Part shown: one piece after another, positions 18,270 to 27,309 of the stretch
Layout of the letters: each line of letters opens with the position of its first letter
How positions within the stretch are numbered: the first letter of the stretch is position 1
Source: Candidatus Pacearchaeota archaeon
GTDB lineage: Archaea > Nanobdellota > Nanobdellia > Pacearchaeales > GW2011-AR1
Direction of reading: 5' to 3'
DNA: 39,098 nt
NCBI GenBank assembly: GCA_016866935.1
Contig: VGKS01000004.1
Span: forward strand, 1 to 39,098
Notes under the pieces: model-generated
Seen by the model: only the letters and a program-made list of their open reading frames with translations
Database searches by the model: none
What the model was told of the DNA's origin: nothing
Made by a program: the position numbers and the translations under genes

Positions 18270-19158
18270 TATTCTTCTCAATTTTACTTTCAACTATCTG
18301 TTCTTCTTCAAGCTGTTCCATTTCTCTCTTTAACCTTTCTATTAAATCTTTATTCTTTGATTCATAAATCTCTTTAAGTAAAACCCATATTTCTTCAAAA
18401 TGACCTTCTTGTTCTAGCCAAACCTTTTGCTGATTATCCAAATGCAACAAAGAAACAAAAGTAAGCAATCTCTCTTCAGAATCCATACTTGACAATTCAG
18501 ATAAAGCAATCCTCTCGTCACTTTTAGAAAACATGCTCTTTAGTTTAGAATAAATTCCTTTTATTTTATCTTGTAAATTAAATAACTTTTTAGGAATAGG
18601 AAGATATGCATTAATTTCATGTTGCTTTAAAATTAAAGCCTTATGTTCTCTTCTAGATTCGGTATTCATAGCCTTAGATAGAGCAAGTATAAGCTCCTGC
18701 AACGAAACTTTCTTATGTCTAGGCAAGGGAGTTCTTGGAATTAAACCAGGGATTTCTTCATCTAATTCTATTCTTTCTTGAGCGTAAACTTTCTCTTCTT
18801 TTTTACCATATAATATATCATCTAAAGATTGTAAATCTCTACTTAGTAATATTTCAGATTTAAGCCTCAAAAGTAAAGATGCGGCAAGTAGAACTTTAGA
18901 AGATATAAAGAAATTAGCCTCCTCAAGAATTCTAACTTTCTCTATATACTTATTAGCCAAGACTGAAAGATTAATATCCCATGGATCAAGTTGTTCAGAG
19001 TTAATCAAATCATAAATAATAGTCTGCCACGATAGCCTTTCATCAAAAAGAAGGTCATGTATCTGTTCTTGACCTACGCGTTCTTTTAATTCCTTAATTT
19101 CTCTAACATTTCCTATTATCTCATCAGTTTCCTCTTCCATGAAACAAATAAGAAACAA
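18253..19158 (-). CDS. scpA: segregation and condensation protein A (kleisin)
   Basis: LDPWDINLSVLANKYIEKV...LLAASLLLRLKSEILL; convergent with hisS. Confidence 0.9.
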   Translation of the reverse strand: MFLICFMEEETDEIIGNVREIKELKERVGQEQIHDLLFDERLSWQTIIYDLINSEQLDPWDINLSVLANKYIEKVRILEEANFFISSKVLLAASLLLRLKSEILLSRDLQSLDDILYGKKEEKVYAQERIELDEEIPGLIPRTPLPRHKKVSLQELILALSKAMNTESRREHKALILKQHEINAYLPIPKKLFNLQDKIKGIYSKLKSMFSKSDERIALSELSSMDSEERLLTFVSLLHLDNQQKVWLEQEGHFEEIWVLLKEIYESKNKDLIERLKREMEQLEEEQIVESKIEKNTNPLI

Positions 19159-19215
19159 TGATTAAATAAACCTATACAAAAGCAATCTGTTGTAACTATA
19201 TAATAAGAACAAAAT

Positions 19216-19330
19216 CGAAAGGTTTAAATACCAGCTCAAGTTCGTATAATTATCATCACCTCTTTTTCCCAGGAGGAGACTTCATAGCCATCTTTTTGAA
19301 GGCCGTGGACTCTCCTCTATGGGTTTATAT
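19216..19330 (+). ncRNA. candidate small RNA with BRE/TATA promoter (CGAAAGGTTTAAATA) and compact hairpin
   Basis: TTTAAATA at 19223-19230 preceded by CGAAA; hairpin GAGGAGA-CTTCA...TGAAG-...TCTCCTC (19273-19317); no long ORF. Confidence 0.3.
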
Positions 19331-19429
19331 TTAATATAAAATAAAGACAAGAATATTATTTCTTCAAAGTTTTTCGCATAATAAGTCCAAAAAAGGCAAG
19401 AAAAACGTATTCTAGTTAGAGATAATAAA

Positions 19430-19657
19430 TTACTTCTTATTAAACTCTGTATACTTACACTTTCCGCAATGCAATCTATTCAATCCACCACCCAAGAAAA
19501 CTCCGGGTCCGCATCTTGGACAGAACTTTGCCTCTCTCTTTACAGAATCTCCTGAAACCTTATACAACTTATACTTTTCACTAGTAGGCTTATTCTTATG
19601 AGGTTTCTTCCCACCCTCACCAGCCTTCATCTTTGTCCCGCCTTCTCTTTCACTCAT
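19430..19657 (-). CDS. rps27ae: 30S ribosomal protein S27ae
   Basis: Zinc ribbon [10 protein letters not shown]...RLHCGKC; gene context. Confidence 0.85.
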   Translation of the reverse strand: MSEREGGTKMKAGEGGKKPHKNKPTSEKYKLYKVSGDSVKREAKFCPRCGPGVFLGGGLNRLHCGKCKYTEFNKK

Positions 19658-19663
19658 GTTTAA

Positions 19664-19933
19664 TTATTTAGCCCCCTCCTTCTTTACCTTAGGCTTAGGT
19701 TCTATTTCGGCCAATTTCTCAGCAGAATCATAAACTCTAGCTTCAATAACAAATTCGTTGCTTCCAAAACTCCCCTTAACAGATTTCAAAGCAACACAAT
19801 CAACAGTTTTCTTGAAATGTTTTGCAACATCTTCTTTTACAGTATTATATCCAGGATTTGAAGGGTAAACATTCCTAACAATAACATCATGTCTGTGCAA
19901 TAAAGTATTGTAATTATTTAATGTGAATTTCAT
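19664..19933 (-). CDS. rps24e: 30S ribosomal protein S24e
   Basis: Size, sequence pattern and spt4-S24e-S27ae order. Confidence 0.85.
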   Translation of the reverse strand: MKFTLNNYNTLLHRHDVIVRNVYPSNPGYNTVKEDVAKHFKKTVDCVALKSVKGSFGSNEFVIEARVYDSAEKLAEIEPKPKVKKEGAK

Positions 19934-20118
19934 TTTAATCTAACCGCGTAAACTCCCTTTCCTTTAATACCAATATTCTTAGCAATTTCAGAGTTCTCAG
20001 GATCAATAACTGTTATCTTCCCTTTAAATCCATCAACACTATCCGTGCTTTGACAATTAGGACAACTTGAACCCTCGTAAACCATTCTGCAATTTTTACA
20101 AGCTTTTTCTTTACCCAT
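19930..20118 (-). CDS. spt4: transcription elongation factor Spt4 (RpoE2)
   Basis: MGKEKACKNCRMVYEGSSCPNCQS zinc motif, VIDPENSEIAK. Confidence 0.9.
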   Translation of the reverse strand: MGKEKACKNCRMVYEGSSCPNCQSTDSVDGFKGKITVIDPENSEIAKNIGIKGKGVYAVRLK

Positions 20119-20127
20119 GTGTTTAAT

Positions 20128-20736
20128 TTATTCTTTCTTCTCCTTCTTACCTTTTTTAGCAACAGATTCGCCTTTTTCAGCCTTTCTGGCAGCCACAACA
20201 GCCTTCTTCTTAGCTTCTTCAAGCCATTCAACTTTTCCAAGCCCAGGCTGTCTCATTGTTAATCCAATCTTAGGCTCCCCACCTTTGTATGAAATAGCAA
20301 CAATTCTTGCTAAACAACTATCTCCAACATTCAAAGAACGCTTACTCATTTTACCTTGTAAGTTTCCTGTCTTACTCAAAGATACAAAGTCTTCCATTGT
20401 TTGAGAAATATGAATCATTCCTTGTGTAGGTCCTATCTGCATGAATGCTCCGAAGTTTGTAATTTCTTTTATTACTCCAGGAACAAGTTCATGAAGCTCT
20501 GGTTTCCAAACTAAAACTGTAAATAATGATTTATAATAAGCTGCTCCATCTCCAGGAATAATTATTCCTTCTCCAACTTCCTTAACACCAATTACAGAAA
20601 TAACAAATCCAAGCTCCTTATGCATTGTTTTAACATAAGACTCTTCAAGTTGTTCAGCAACAGCATCCTTAGTAGCTAAACCAAAATGACGTGGCTCAAC
20701 ACGAACATGATCTTCAACTTCAGCAACATAAAACAT
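20128..20736 (-). CDS. rpoE: DNA-directed RNA polymerase subunit Rpo7 (RpoE')
   Basis: S1 domain ITNFGAFMQIGPTQGMIHISQ; N-terminal DHVRVEP; next to spt4. Confidence 0.92.
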   Translation of the reverse strand: MFYVAEVEDHVRVEPRHFGLATKDAVAEQLEESYVKTMHKELGFVISVIGVKEVGEGIIIPGDGAAYYKSLFTVLVWKPELHELVPGVIKEITNFGAFMQIGPTQGMIHISQTMEDFVSLSKTGNLQGKMSKRSLNVGDSCLARIVAISYKGGEPKIGLTMRQPGLGKVEWLEEAKKKAVVAARKAEKGESVAKKGKKEKKE

Positions 20737-20782
20737 AAGTTCTTGAGAAAAACATGGTTTTTAAATCTTAAGATTCACAAAA

Positions 20783-21157
20783 TCAGGCACCAGACTCAAC
20801 ACCAACCCTGTTTTGAGCCTTAAATATAACTATCTTCTTAGTTATTTTCTTCTTTATTCCATTATCTAAGGTAGCAATAAATATTCCTTGCTGCCCTTTT
20901 TTTATTAAAGATTCGTCAACTCTTCCAGTTCCTAAGCTTATTTTTTTTACATTTCCTTTCTCTAACATTTCAAGAGCAACATCCACGGCTATTCTGTCTT
21001 CTCGAGAAGAACGATTACTTGTTCTCAAATCTTTCATCTCTTGAAAAACCTCCTTAGGAACGACTGGACTAAAACCTTGTTCAGTTAATTGGGTAAGAAA
21101 GTCTATTCTATCTCTAACGCAAGATATAATAAAACTGCTATCTAAAATCACTTGCAT
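20783..21157 (-). CDS. FCF1-like PIN-domain nuclease
   Basis: Start revised to MQVILDSSFII; DSSFI...PKEVFQEM...TLDNGIKKK PIN-type pattern. Confidence 0.65.
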   Translation of the reverse strand: MQVILDSSFIISCVRDRIDFLTQLTEQGFSPVVPKEVFQEMKDLRTSNRSSREDRIAVDVALEMLEKGNVKKISLGTGRVDESLIKKGQQGIFIATLDNGIKKKITKKIVIFKAQNRVGVESGA

Positions 21158-21207
21158 ATAAAACAAAAATAAGTAAGGTATATTAATCTTTCCAGCCAAC
21201 ATATAAT

Positions 21208-21768
21208 ATGGAAGAGGCAGCACATGTCATAGATGTTCTTACAAGAGCTCGTTACGCTTTAGAGCAAGAAGATACCAAACAACTAAGAGATTTATCAGGT
21301 AGAACGATTCATGCAGCTTCAGTTTACCAACATACAGATTATATTCTTGTATCTACTATAATTTATACATTAAGCAAAATAGTAGAAAGAAAAGACAAAA
21401 TAAATATAAAAAACTGGAATCACTTTATAAAAGAAGTAAGCAATCTTCTTTCTCTTTCAATTATAGCAATACAAAGAAACAAACATTCTCAATTTATTAA
21501 ATTCCTTGGTAAAACAAAACACTATATAGAGAATTTATCTCAAGATATCAAACCACTCATAGAAGAACTTCTGAGAAAAGCATCAATAAACAAAGCATCT
21601 AAAGTTTATGAACATGGCATATCTCTAGCAAAAACAACAAAACTCCTAGGAGTAACACCATGGGAACTTTCAGAATATATTGGGGAAAAAGAAAACCCTC
21701 AAATTAAATTAAATAAAACAATAGATGCAAAATCCAGGGTGCAGATTGCAATGGACTTCTTCAAATGA
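21208..21768 (+). CDS. conserved hypothetical protein (alpha-helical)
   Basis: ORF overlapping the next gene start (ATGATTATG). Confidence 0.6.
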   Translation: MEEAAHVIDVLTRARYALEQEDTKQLRDLSGRTIHAASVYQHTDYILVSTIIYTLSKIVERKDKINIKNWNHFIKEVSNLLSLSIIAIQRNKHSQFIKFLGKTKHYIENLSQDIKPLIEELLRKASINKASKVYEHGISLAKTTKLLGVTPWELSEYIGEKENPQIKLNKTIDAKSRVQIAMDFFK

Positions 21769-22211
21769 TTATGAAAAAAGCTACATTGGAAAATATAGAT
21801 AATCTAACTCAAATAGCAGTAGAAAGCAGATATAGATGGAATGATAATGAAAAAGATTTAAAAAAGCATATAATCAGTAGTTTAAAAAGAAAGGGAGCAG
21901 AAACATATTATCTTCTTAAAAATAATATAGCGGTTGGTTATATTGTAATTACCATAAAGAATAAAATTGCCGATATTGATTTTATGGGTATAAAAAAGAA
22001 ATATCAAGGTAAAGGATATGGTAAGGAGATAATGTTTGCTATTATCTCTCAAATAAAAAAGTCATATAATCAGGCAAGATTAGCAGTATGGGCAAGAAAT
22101 TTTACAGCAATTAGCTTATATAATAAATTTGGATTTTATGTATATAAAATACAAAGAAATAATTATCCAAACGGAGATGCTAAACTGTTTATGAAAAAGG
22201 AGTTAAAATGA
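21765..22211 (+). CDS. GNAT family N-acetyltransferase
   Basis: VGYIVITIKNKIADIDFMGIKKKYQGKGYGKEIMFAI...NFTAISLYNKFGFYVYK. Confidence 0.85.
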   Translation: MIMKKATLENIDNLTQIAVESRYRWNDNEKDLKKHIISSLKRKGAETYYLLKNNIAVGYIVITIKNKIADIDFMGIKKKYQGKGYGKEIMFAIISQIKKSYNQARLAVWARNFTAISLYNKFGFYVYKIQRNNYPNGDAKLFMKKELK

Positions 22212-22879
22212 AAGTACTAATTCTCGACGCGGGTCCAATAATAAATCTCTCAATGAATGGTTTATTAGAGATATACGAAAAAATACACAAACAAGGAATA
22301 ACAATTGCAATAACAAATTATGTGTATCAAGAAGTAGTTGACAGACCAAGTCATATTCCAAGATTTGAATTAGGGGCGTTAAGAATAAAAGAACTAATTG
22401 AAAAAGGAGTCATAAAATTCGCTACAGATATAGGACTAGCACAAGCGGAAATAGAAAGTGAAACTCAACGCTGGCTTAAAATAGCAAACTCTGTAATCCG
22501 TTCAGACAATCATTTTATAGAAGTAGTAAGTGTAGCTGAGATATCGTGTATTGCAGTAAGCTCTTTGCTAAATAAAAAAAGAGTAGAGAATATAATAGGA
22601 ATAGATGAAAGAACAACAAGAATTTTGTTTGAAAAACCAGAAAACTTGAGAGACCTAATGTCGAGTAAATTGCATAGAAACATAACTCTTAATACAACAG
22701 AATTAGAAAATACAAAACAATTCAGATTCATAAGATCAAGCGAAATAGTATTCATGGCTTACAAAAAAAGGTTTATAGAAATCAGAGATAAACATGCTTT
22801 AGAAGCACTATTGTACGCAACAAAGTTTAAAGGCTGTGCCATAAGCTGGGAAGAAATTGAACAATTAAAGAGAAGGTAA
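22208..22879 (+). CDS. PIN-like domain protein
   Basis: MKVLILDAGPIINLSMNGLLE... resembles PIN N-terminal acidic motif; ATG overlaps upstream stop. Confidence 0.5.
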   Translation: MKVLILDAGPIINLSMNGLLEIYEKIHKQGITIAITNYVYQEVVDRPSHIPRFELGALRIKELIEKGVIKFATDIGLAQAEIESETQRWLKIANSVIRSDNHFIEVVSVAEISCIAVSSLLNKKRVENIIGIDERTTRILFEKPENLRDLMSSKLHRNITLNTTELENTKQFRFIRSSEIVFMAYKKRFIEIRDKHALEALLYATKFKGCAISWEEIEQLKRR

Positions 22880-22881
22880 TA

Positions 22882-22952
22882 TGGGCACGGAGGGAATCGA
22901 ACCCCCGTCTGCTGGGCTGGAGCCAGATATCCTACCATTGAACGACGCACCC
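22882..22952 (-). tRNA. tRNA-Trp(CCA), intronless
   Basis: GGGTGCG/CGTGCCC, GTTC/GGAT, loop CTCCAGC, GGGGG-TTCGATT-CCCTC, A73. Confidence 0.75.
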
Positions 22953-23069
22953 AATCTCCATTTATCTCAATAAAGAAGCCGTTTTAAGCTTTATCAATTA
23001 CAAATTACACAATTCCTTATATTTAAAATAACAATAAACCTTTATAAATAACAATAACGAATATAATAC

Positions 23070-23570
23070 ATGGCTAAAAAGAAGGTTGATGTTACTGTAA
23101 CTAAGACAGTTGTAAAACACCATAAAACTAGACCAAAACATGCCCATAAAAGACGCAATCATTCTCATTCTATTACAATACCAAGAGGCACTTTAGAAGA
23201 ACAAACAATATCGAGCTTAGTAGAATTACAAAAAGTTCATGTTAATCTAGCGGAGAAATTTAACAAACTCTCTAACCAAATAGAGAATCTCCTTGTATTG
23301 TTTGAATTAGCAGCAAGGAATTTTGCTAAGCAACCAAGTATGCAAAACACTGAAAAAGATAAAGAATTTTTAGACAAAATAGACAAACTTCTTGATCAAA
23401 ATAAACTTCTTGCTAAAGGACTTTCGTTAATGGAAGAAAAAATGAGAGAAAGAGTATATGGAGTATCTAACCAAAATCCAAGCGCAGACATGGGAAAACC
23501 TCCTTCATTTAAACCTCAGAATCAGGAAATGCAACAATCAATTTCTACAGCAGAGATAGAAGAAATATAA
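23070..23570 (+). CDS. hypothetical protein, His/Lys-rich N-terminus plus coiled coil
   Basis: 166-aa ORF, stop/start overlap with next gene. Confidence 0.6.
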   Translation: MAKKKVDVTVTKTVVKHHKTRPKHAHKRRNHSHSITIPRGTLEEQTISSLVELQKVHVNLAEKFNKLSNQIENLLVLFELAARNFAKQPSMQNTEKDKEFLDKIDKLLDQNKLLAKGLSLMEEKMRERVYGVSNQNPSADMGKPPSFKPQNQEMQQSISTAEIEEI

Positions 23571-24169
23571 TGAGAGATATAGCAGAATTATTCTTGATTG
23601 AATTCGTAAAGAATATACTTGATGCAAAAGCACCAAACCATACAATATTAGAGATAAAAGAAAATCAGGTAAATGAAAAAAAAGTAAAAGAAAACTACAA
23701 TTTAATGCAATCTTCAATTTTAAAAAAAGAATTAAAGACTGAAAATAAGATAGAAGTTCCTAAGTTTGTGCCTCCACAAATAAAAAAAGTCCAACAACCT
23801 CAAATTAATTTAAATAAACAAGTTCAAAGACCAAAAATAAATTATTCTATTCAAAGCCAATTATCTGCAACCGAAAAATTAAACATCTTGCTAAAAGATC
23901 CTTATGTAAATGAAATAGAATGTAACGGATCTGACACTAATCTATCTGTCAAGAAAGCAGGAATGAATCAAAACACTCAAATAAACTTGTCAATAGAAGA
24001 AATATATGATGTAATAGCGGAATTCTCTCAAAAAACAAAAATACCTGTAATAAACGGAAGAATAAAAGCAGCTCTAAATGATCTTGTAATAACTGCAGTT
24101 TTATCAGAAACTCTTGGTCCCAGATTTATAATTCAAAAGAAGAAACCTTTCCAAGAACTAATAATTTAG
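23570..24169 (+). CDS. stand-alone N-terminal-domain-like fragment of a type II/IV secretion (VirB11/TadA-like) ATPase
   Basis: LLKDPYVNEIECNGSDTNLSVKK...INGRIKAALNDLVITAVLSETLGPRFIIQKKKPF resembles the N-terminal domain; no P-loop follows. Confidence 0.5.
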   Translation: MRDIAELFLIEFVKNILDAKAPNHTILEIKENQVNEKKVKENYNLMQSSILKKELKTENKIEVPKFVPPQIKKVQQPQINLNKQVQRPKINYSIQSQLSATEKLNILLKDPYVNEIECNGSDTNLSVKKAGMNQNTQINLSIEEIYDVIAEFSQKTKIPVINGRIKAALNDLVITAVLSETLGPRFIIQKKKPFQELII

Positions 24170-24217
24170 AGAGCAAAGAACAACCATACTTAAAAACAAA
24201 GAAGACATAATCAAAAA

Positions 24218-24739
24218 ATGAGTAAAGAGTTAACAAAGAGTTTAGTAATTTTGACAATAGTAGCTACACTTTTGCTAACAGTTTTTGCTTTAACTCAAGA
24301 TGAATTCATCATTAGTGAAGATTCGGGTTCTGAAGAATCTGAAAAAAAGTCAGAAAGCAATAAAATATCAGAAAGTAAATATAGTCAAGTTTATTCAGCA
24401 GAAGACAAATCATATTCAAAAAAAATGAAAAAGAAGGAGCTCAAGATACTGATTCAATAGTAACAGAGTCAGAAGTTACTGAAGAACAATTATCTGCAAT
24501 GGAAGAATTTCTAAAGTTAATTAAAGTTAGACAAGAGTAGGAGATAAGTTTGTCAGACATCAAAGAAATGCGAGAAAATGAATCAAAACCAAAACAAAAG
24601 TGAAAATTTTTATTGGAATGCAATAATACAAGTACCGCCAATAACCTAGATAGAAAACCTAACTATATATGCAGGATTTGCTACAGCAAGATTAGACATA
24701 AGTGAACTCTTACCAGTATCAAATTCAGAACAATTATAA
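24218..24739 (+). pseudogene. decaying or frameshifted secreted protein gene
   Basis: 24218 ORF (signal/TM) continues after A8 tract (24418-24425) in frame 1 (EGAQDTDSIVTESEVTEEQLSAMEEFLKLIKVRQE, TAG 24538-24540); further coding-like text in frame 2 (ENFYWNAIIQVPPIT*IENLTIYAGFATARLDISELLPVSNSEQL*). Confidence 0.45.
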
Positions 24740-27244
24740 ATTTCTGACTTTATAGACTAAAGATTCATAACTCGAAGCAAGCTTTTCCTTATCCTTAAGA
24801 TTTAATCTTCTATATTCTTGGGAAATTAAATGCATTCTTGATTTAACAAGTTTAGGATTATTTCTTAAATCATGTAATGCATGTTCAATCATTTTATGAA
24901 CGCGAGAATAATCACTAAAGACTCCAACAGAATTATTGGTCTTAATTCTAGGTAATTCACCTTTGCCTGAAAACTCCAAATTAATCTTACTACTTCCAAC
25001 TCTTTCCTTTATTCTCCTTAAATATTCTAAAGCATCCTGTTTTACTTTAGAGTCATTAGAATAAGAAGAGGCCAAAGTATTGTAATTTTGAATAGCTAAA
25101 GCATAATCATTTTTGTTCAAAGCTTTCTTCCCTGAGGAAATAAGCCTCTCATTGTAAGGAGACAAAGTATTTCCAAACAAAACGAAACAAATGACCATCA
25201 CAAGTAGTATTATCCATAAAATCCAAGGAATAGAATTTGATTGCCCCACTATTTCTTCAGCTCGTTGTAAAGACATGCCAGTAATATAAGATACATCATC
25301 ACTTCCATACAACAACCTCTGAATTAGTTCACGTATTCTGTCCTCTAGACCATTATAGTCAGGGGAATTCAAGAAATTAAAAGTCAAATGACCATTTAGA
25401 CTATATACCACTGCGGCAACATAATTTCTAAAGTTCTCGGAATTAGGACTCTGAAAATAAATAGAAATAATGCTATTAGGAGTAACATTTCCATGTCCAT
25501 GTGGCCCTAAAATAGAAATATTAGGTTCTTCTAATATAAAAGGTCTTATATATAGATCGGATTTATCAATATAACATATTTCTCCAGTTAATGGGTTAAC
25601 TCCAGAACCACCAAAATCAACAAGATCTAGATTTAAGGCCGCAACCATGCTAGGATAGAAACAAGAACCACTAAGAATAATATTCTCACAAACCCTATTA
25701 CCTCGACATTGTGACAATCCCCCAGCTTGTGTTTGTTGGGATGGAATTTGAGGAGCAGAAATAATTCCTATGTTACTTCCTCCAGAAGAGCCTTGAGCAT
25801 TCGAACCTTGTTGTGTTCCAGATTCAGGACTCAAACATGATGCAATATATTGAACACAACTAACAAGGTGCGAAAATGGATTTACTCCAGGTTCATTATA
25901 AAAACCATAAGCACAATGTCTAATATAATTAGGACAAGCGCTAGGATTTCTGGAACAAACTTCAACATCCTCTCGGCATTGATAAGACATATAGTAATAA
26001 GGAGAAACATAATAATTATAGAAAGATGAAAAACTCTGGCTCAAGATATAATTACTCATAAGACATTCATTTTCAAAAGATTCGCAGTTTTGATTAGCAG
26101 CACATAAATATGTTGGAGAGTGTTGTCCACACGTGTTAGGATTATAAGACATACAATCAGATATTATCTCTTGACAGTCAAAAGTCAATTCAGTAATAGG
26201 ATAATTTTGTAAAAGCCAAGCCATCTGAGTAAGAGTCAATTGGCCTGTTGAGCCAGTCTGAGTCTGACCATCACCGGGAATTATACGAATACCTAGAGTA
26301 AACCCATCGCTATCTTCATTACAATTAACAACTAAATCAATGGTCTCAACTTGACCCACAAAAGCCTCACCACCAGGAAATAAGTTAACTATGTAATTCC
26401 CTGATGCGCCAGGGGCCAAAGAATTAAATCCGACACTAGAACTAAAACCAACCCAATTATGTATCCAGAAAGCATATTCTCCGCTAGACTTAATTATACA
26501 ATTATTAAGTTGGGCCTGACCTTGATTTGTAACAGTCAAATCAAAAGATCTTCTTTGTCCCAAAGGAATCTCTATCAATCCAGGAAGAGTTATTCTTAAA
26601 TCATACTGTTCCGAGATAGTATCACTTCCAACAACAATTAATGGGCTTCCAGTACCAAAATCCTCAAGAATTGCTAAAGATCCTTTAACCTCTTCGTCAT
26701 GATTCAAAGTCCAAACAGCTTGGTTAATCTGCTTCTCGAGTCTTTCCTCAACAGTAGTCGTAAGAAGGCTATCTATTTCCCTCAATTGTTTTTCAATAGT
26801 TGCTAGACTAATAGATATTTTTTCCTGATACTCATTAAGAACGTAGGAAGAGTATTTAGAAGAAGCATCATAAGAATATTTGTAAGAGGTACGAATTGCT
26901 TTTCTAGCCTCTTCTAACTTAGCCTTAAATCTAATAAGGTCTGATTCACTAGCAGGTTTTGTAGAAATTATTTCCCTAACACTTTGAGCATACTGAGCAC
27001 TTCCACCAGCAGTCCTTGCAATTTCAGAAACCACCTCTACTACTTGACTAGGAGGAGAATCTGAATCTGCAACAATAGGTGTTTTAGATCCAGAATCACT
27101 ATCTTCGTCATCCGTTCCAAGACCAGTAATTTTTGCAACACACCAATCAGCATAAGCAATAGAAAAAGCAGTCAAAAAGACAGCCACGGTAAGAAAAGAA
27201 ACCGCATGCATATTAAAAAATCCATCATTCTCTTTTCCAAACAT
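24734..27244 (-). CDS. large secreted/membrane protein with Cys-rich region and C-terminal TM plus TPR-like cytoplasmic tail
   Basis: N-terminal TM, CARDB-like block (GQRRSFDLTVTNQGQAQLNNC), Cys-rich Tyr-rich middle, TM IPWILWIILLVMVICFVLF, tail KKALNKNDYALAIQNYNTLASSY. Confidence 0.7.
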   Translation of the reverse strand: MFGKENDGFFNMHAVSFLTVAVFLTAFSIAYADWCVAKITGLGTDDEDSDSGSKTPIVADSDSPPSQVVEVVSEIARTAGGSAQYAQSVREIISTKPASESDLIRFKAKLEEARKAIRTSYKYSYDASSKYSSYVLNEYQEKISISLATIEKQLREIDSLLTTTVEERLEKQINQAVWTLNHDEEVKGSLAILEDFGTGSPLIVVGSDTISEQYDLRITLPGLIEIPLGQRRSFDLTVTNQGQAQLNNCIIKSSGEYAFWIHNWVGFSSSVGFNSLAPGASGNYIVNLFPGGEAFVGQVETIDLVVNCNEDSDGFTLGIRIIPGDGQTQTGSTGQLTLTQMAWLLQNYPITELTFDCQEIISDCMSYNPNTCGQHSPTYLCAANQNCESFENECLMSNYILSQSFSSFYNYYVSPYYYMSYQCREDVEVCSRNPSACPNYIRHCAYGFYNEPGVNPFSHLVSCVQYIASCLSPESGTQQGSNAQGSSGGSNIGIISAPQIPSQQTQAGGLSQCRGNRVCENIILSGSCFYPSMVAALNLDLVDFGGSGVNPLTGEICYIDKSDLYIRPFILEEPNISILGPHGHGNVTPNSIISIYFQSPNSENFRNYVAAVVYSLNGHLTFNFLNSPDYNGLEDRIRELIQRLLYGSDDVSYITGMSLQRAEEIVGQSNSIPWILWIILLVMVICFVLFGNTLSPYNERLISSGKKALNKNDYALAIQNYNTLASSYSNDSKVKQDALEYLRRIKERVGSSKINLEFSGKGELPRIKTNNSVGVFSDYSRVHKMIEHALHDLRNNPKLVKSRMHLISQEYRRLNLKDKEKLASSYESLVYKVRNL

Positions 27245-27309
27245 AATAAATAATAGAAAAAATACTTATTAAACCTATTTGTATTTAATTAAAATAAGTT
27301 AAACGTAAA

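Noticed and set aside
19268-19320. Minus-strand AGAGGAGAGTCCACGGC resembling the RNase P RNA GAGGAAAGUCC block
   Set aside because: The matching 3' P4 strand and enough length for an RNase P RNA are absent; likely chance similarity.
20013-20404. ORFs 20013-20240 (-) and 20117-20404 (+)
   Set aside because: Overlap the confidently assigned spt4 and rpoE in other frames.
24458-24649. Readthrough of TAG codons (24458, 24538, 24647) as recoded UAG
   Set aside because: Frames also shift between segments; decay or sequencing error is simpler, and no pyrrolysine machinery is visible here.
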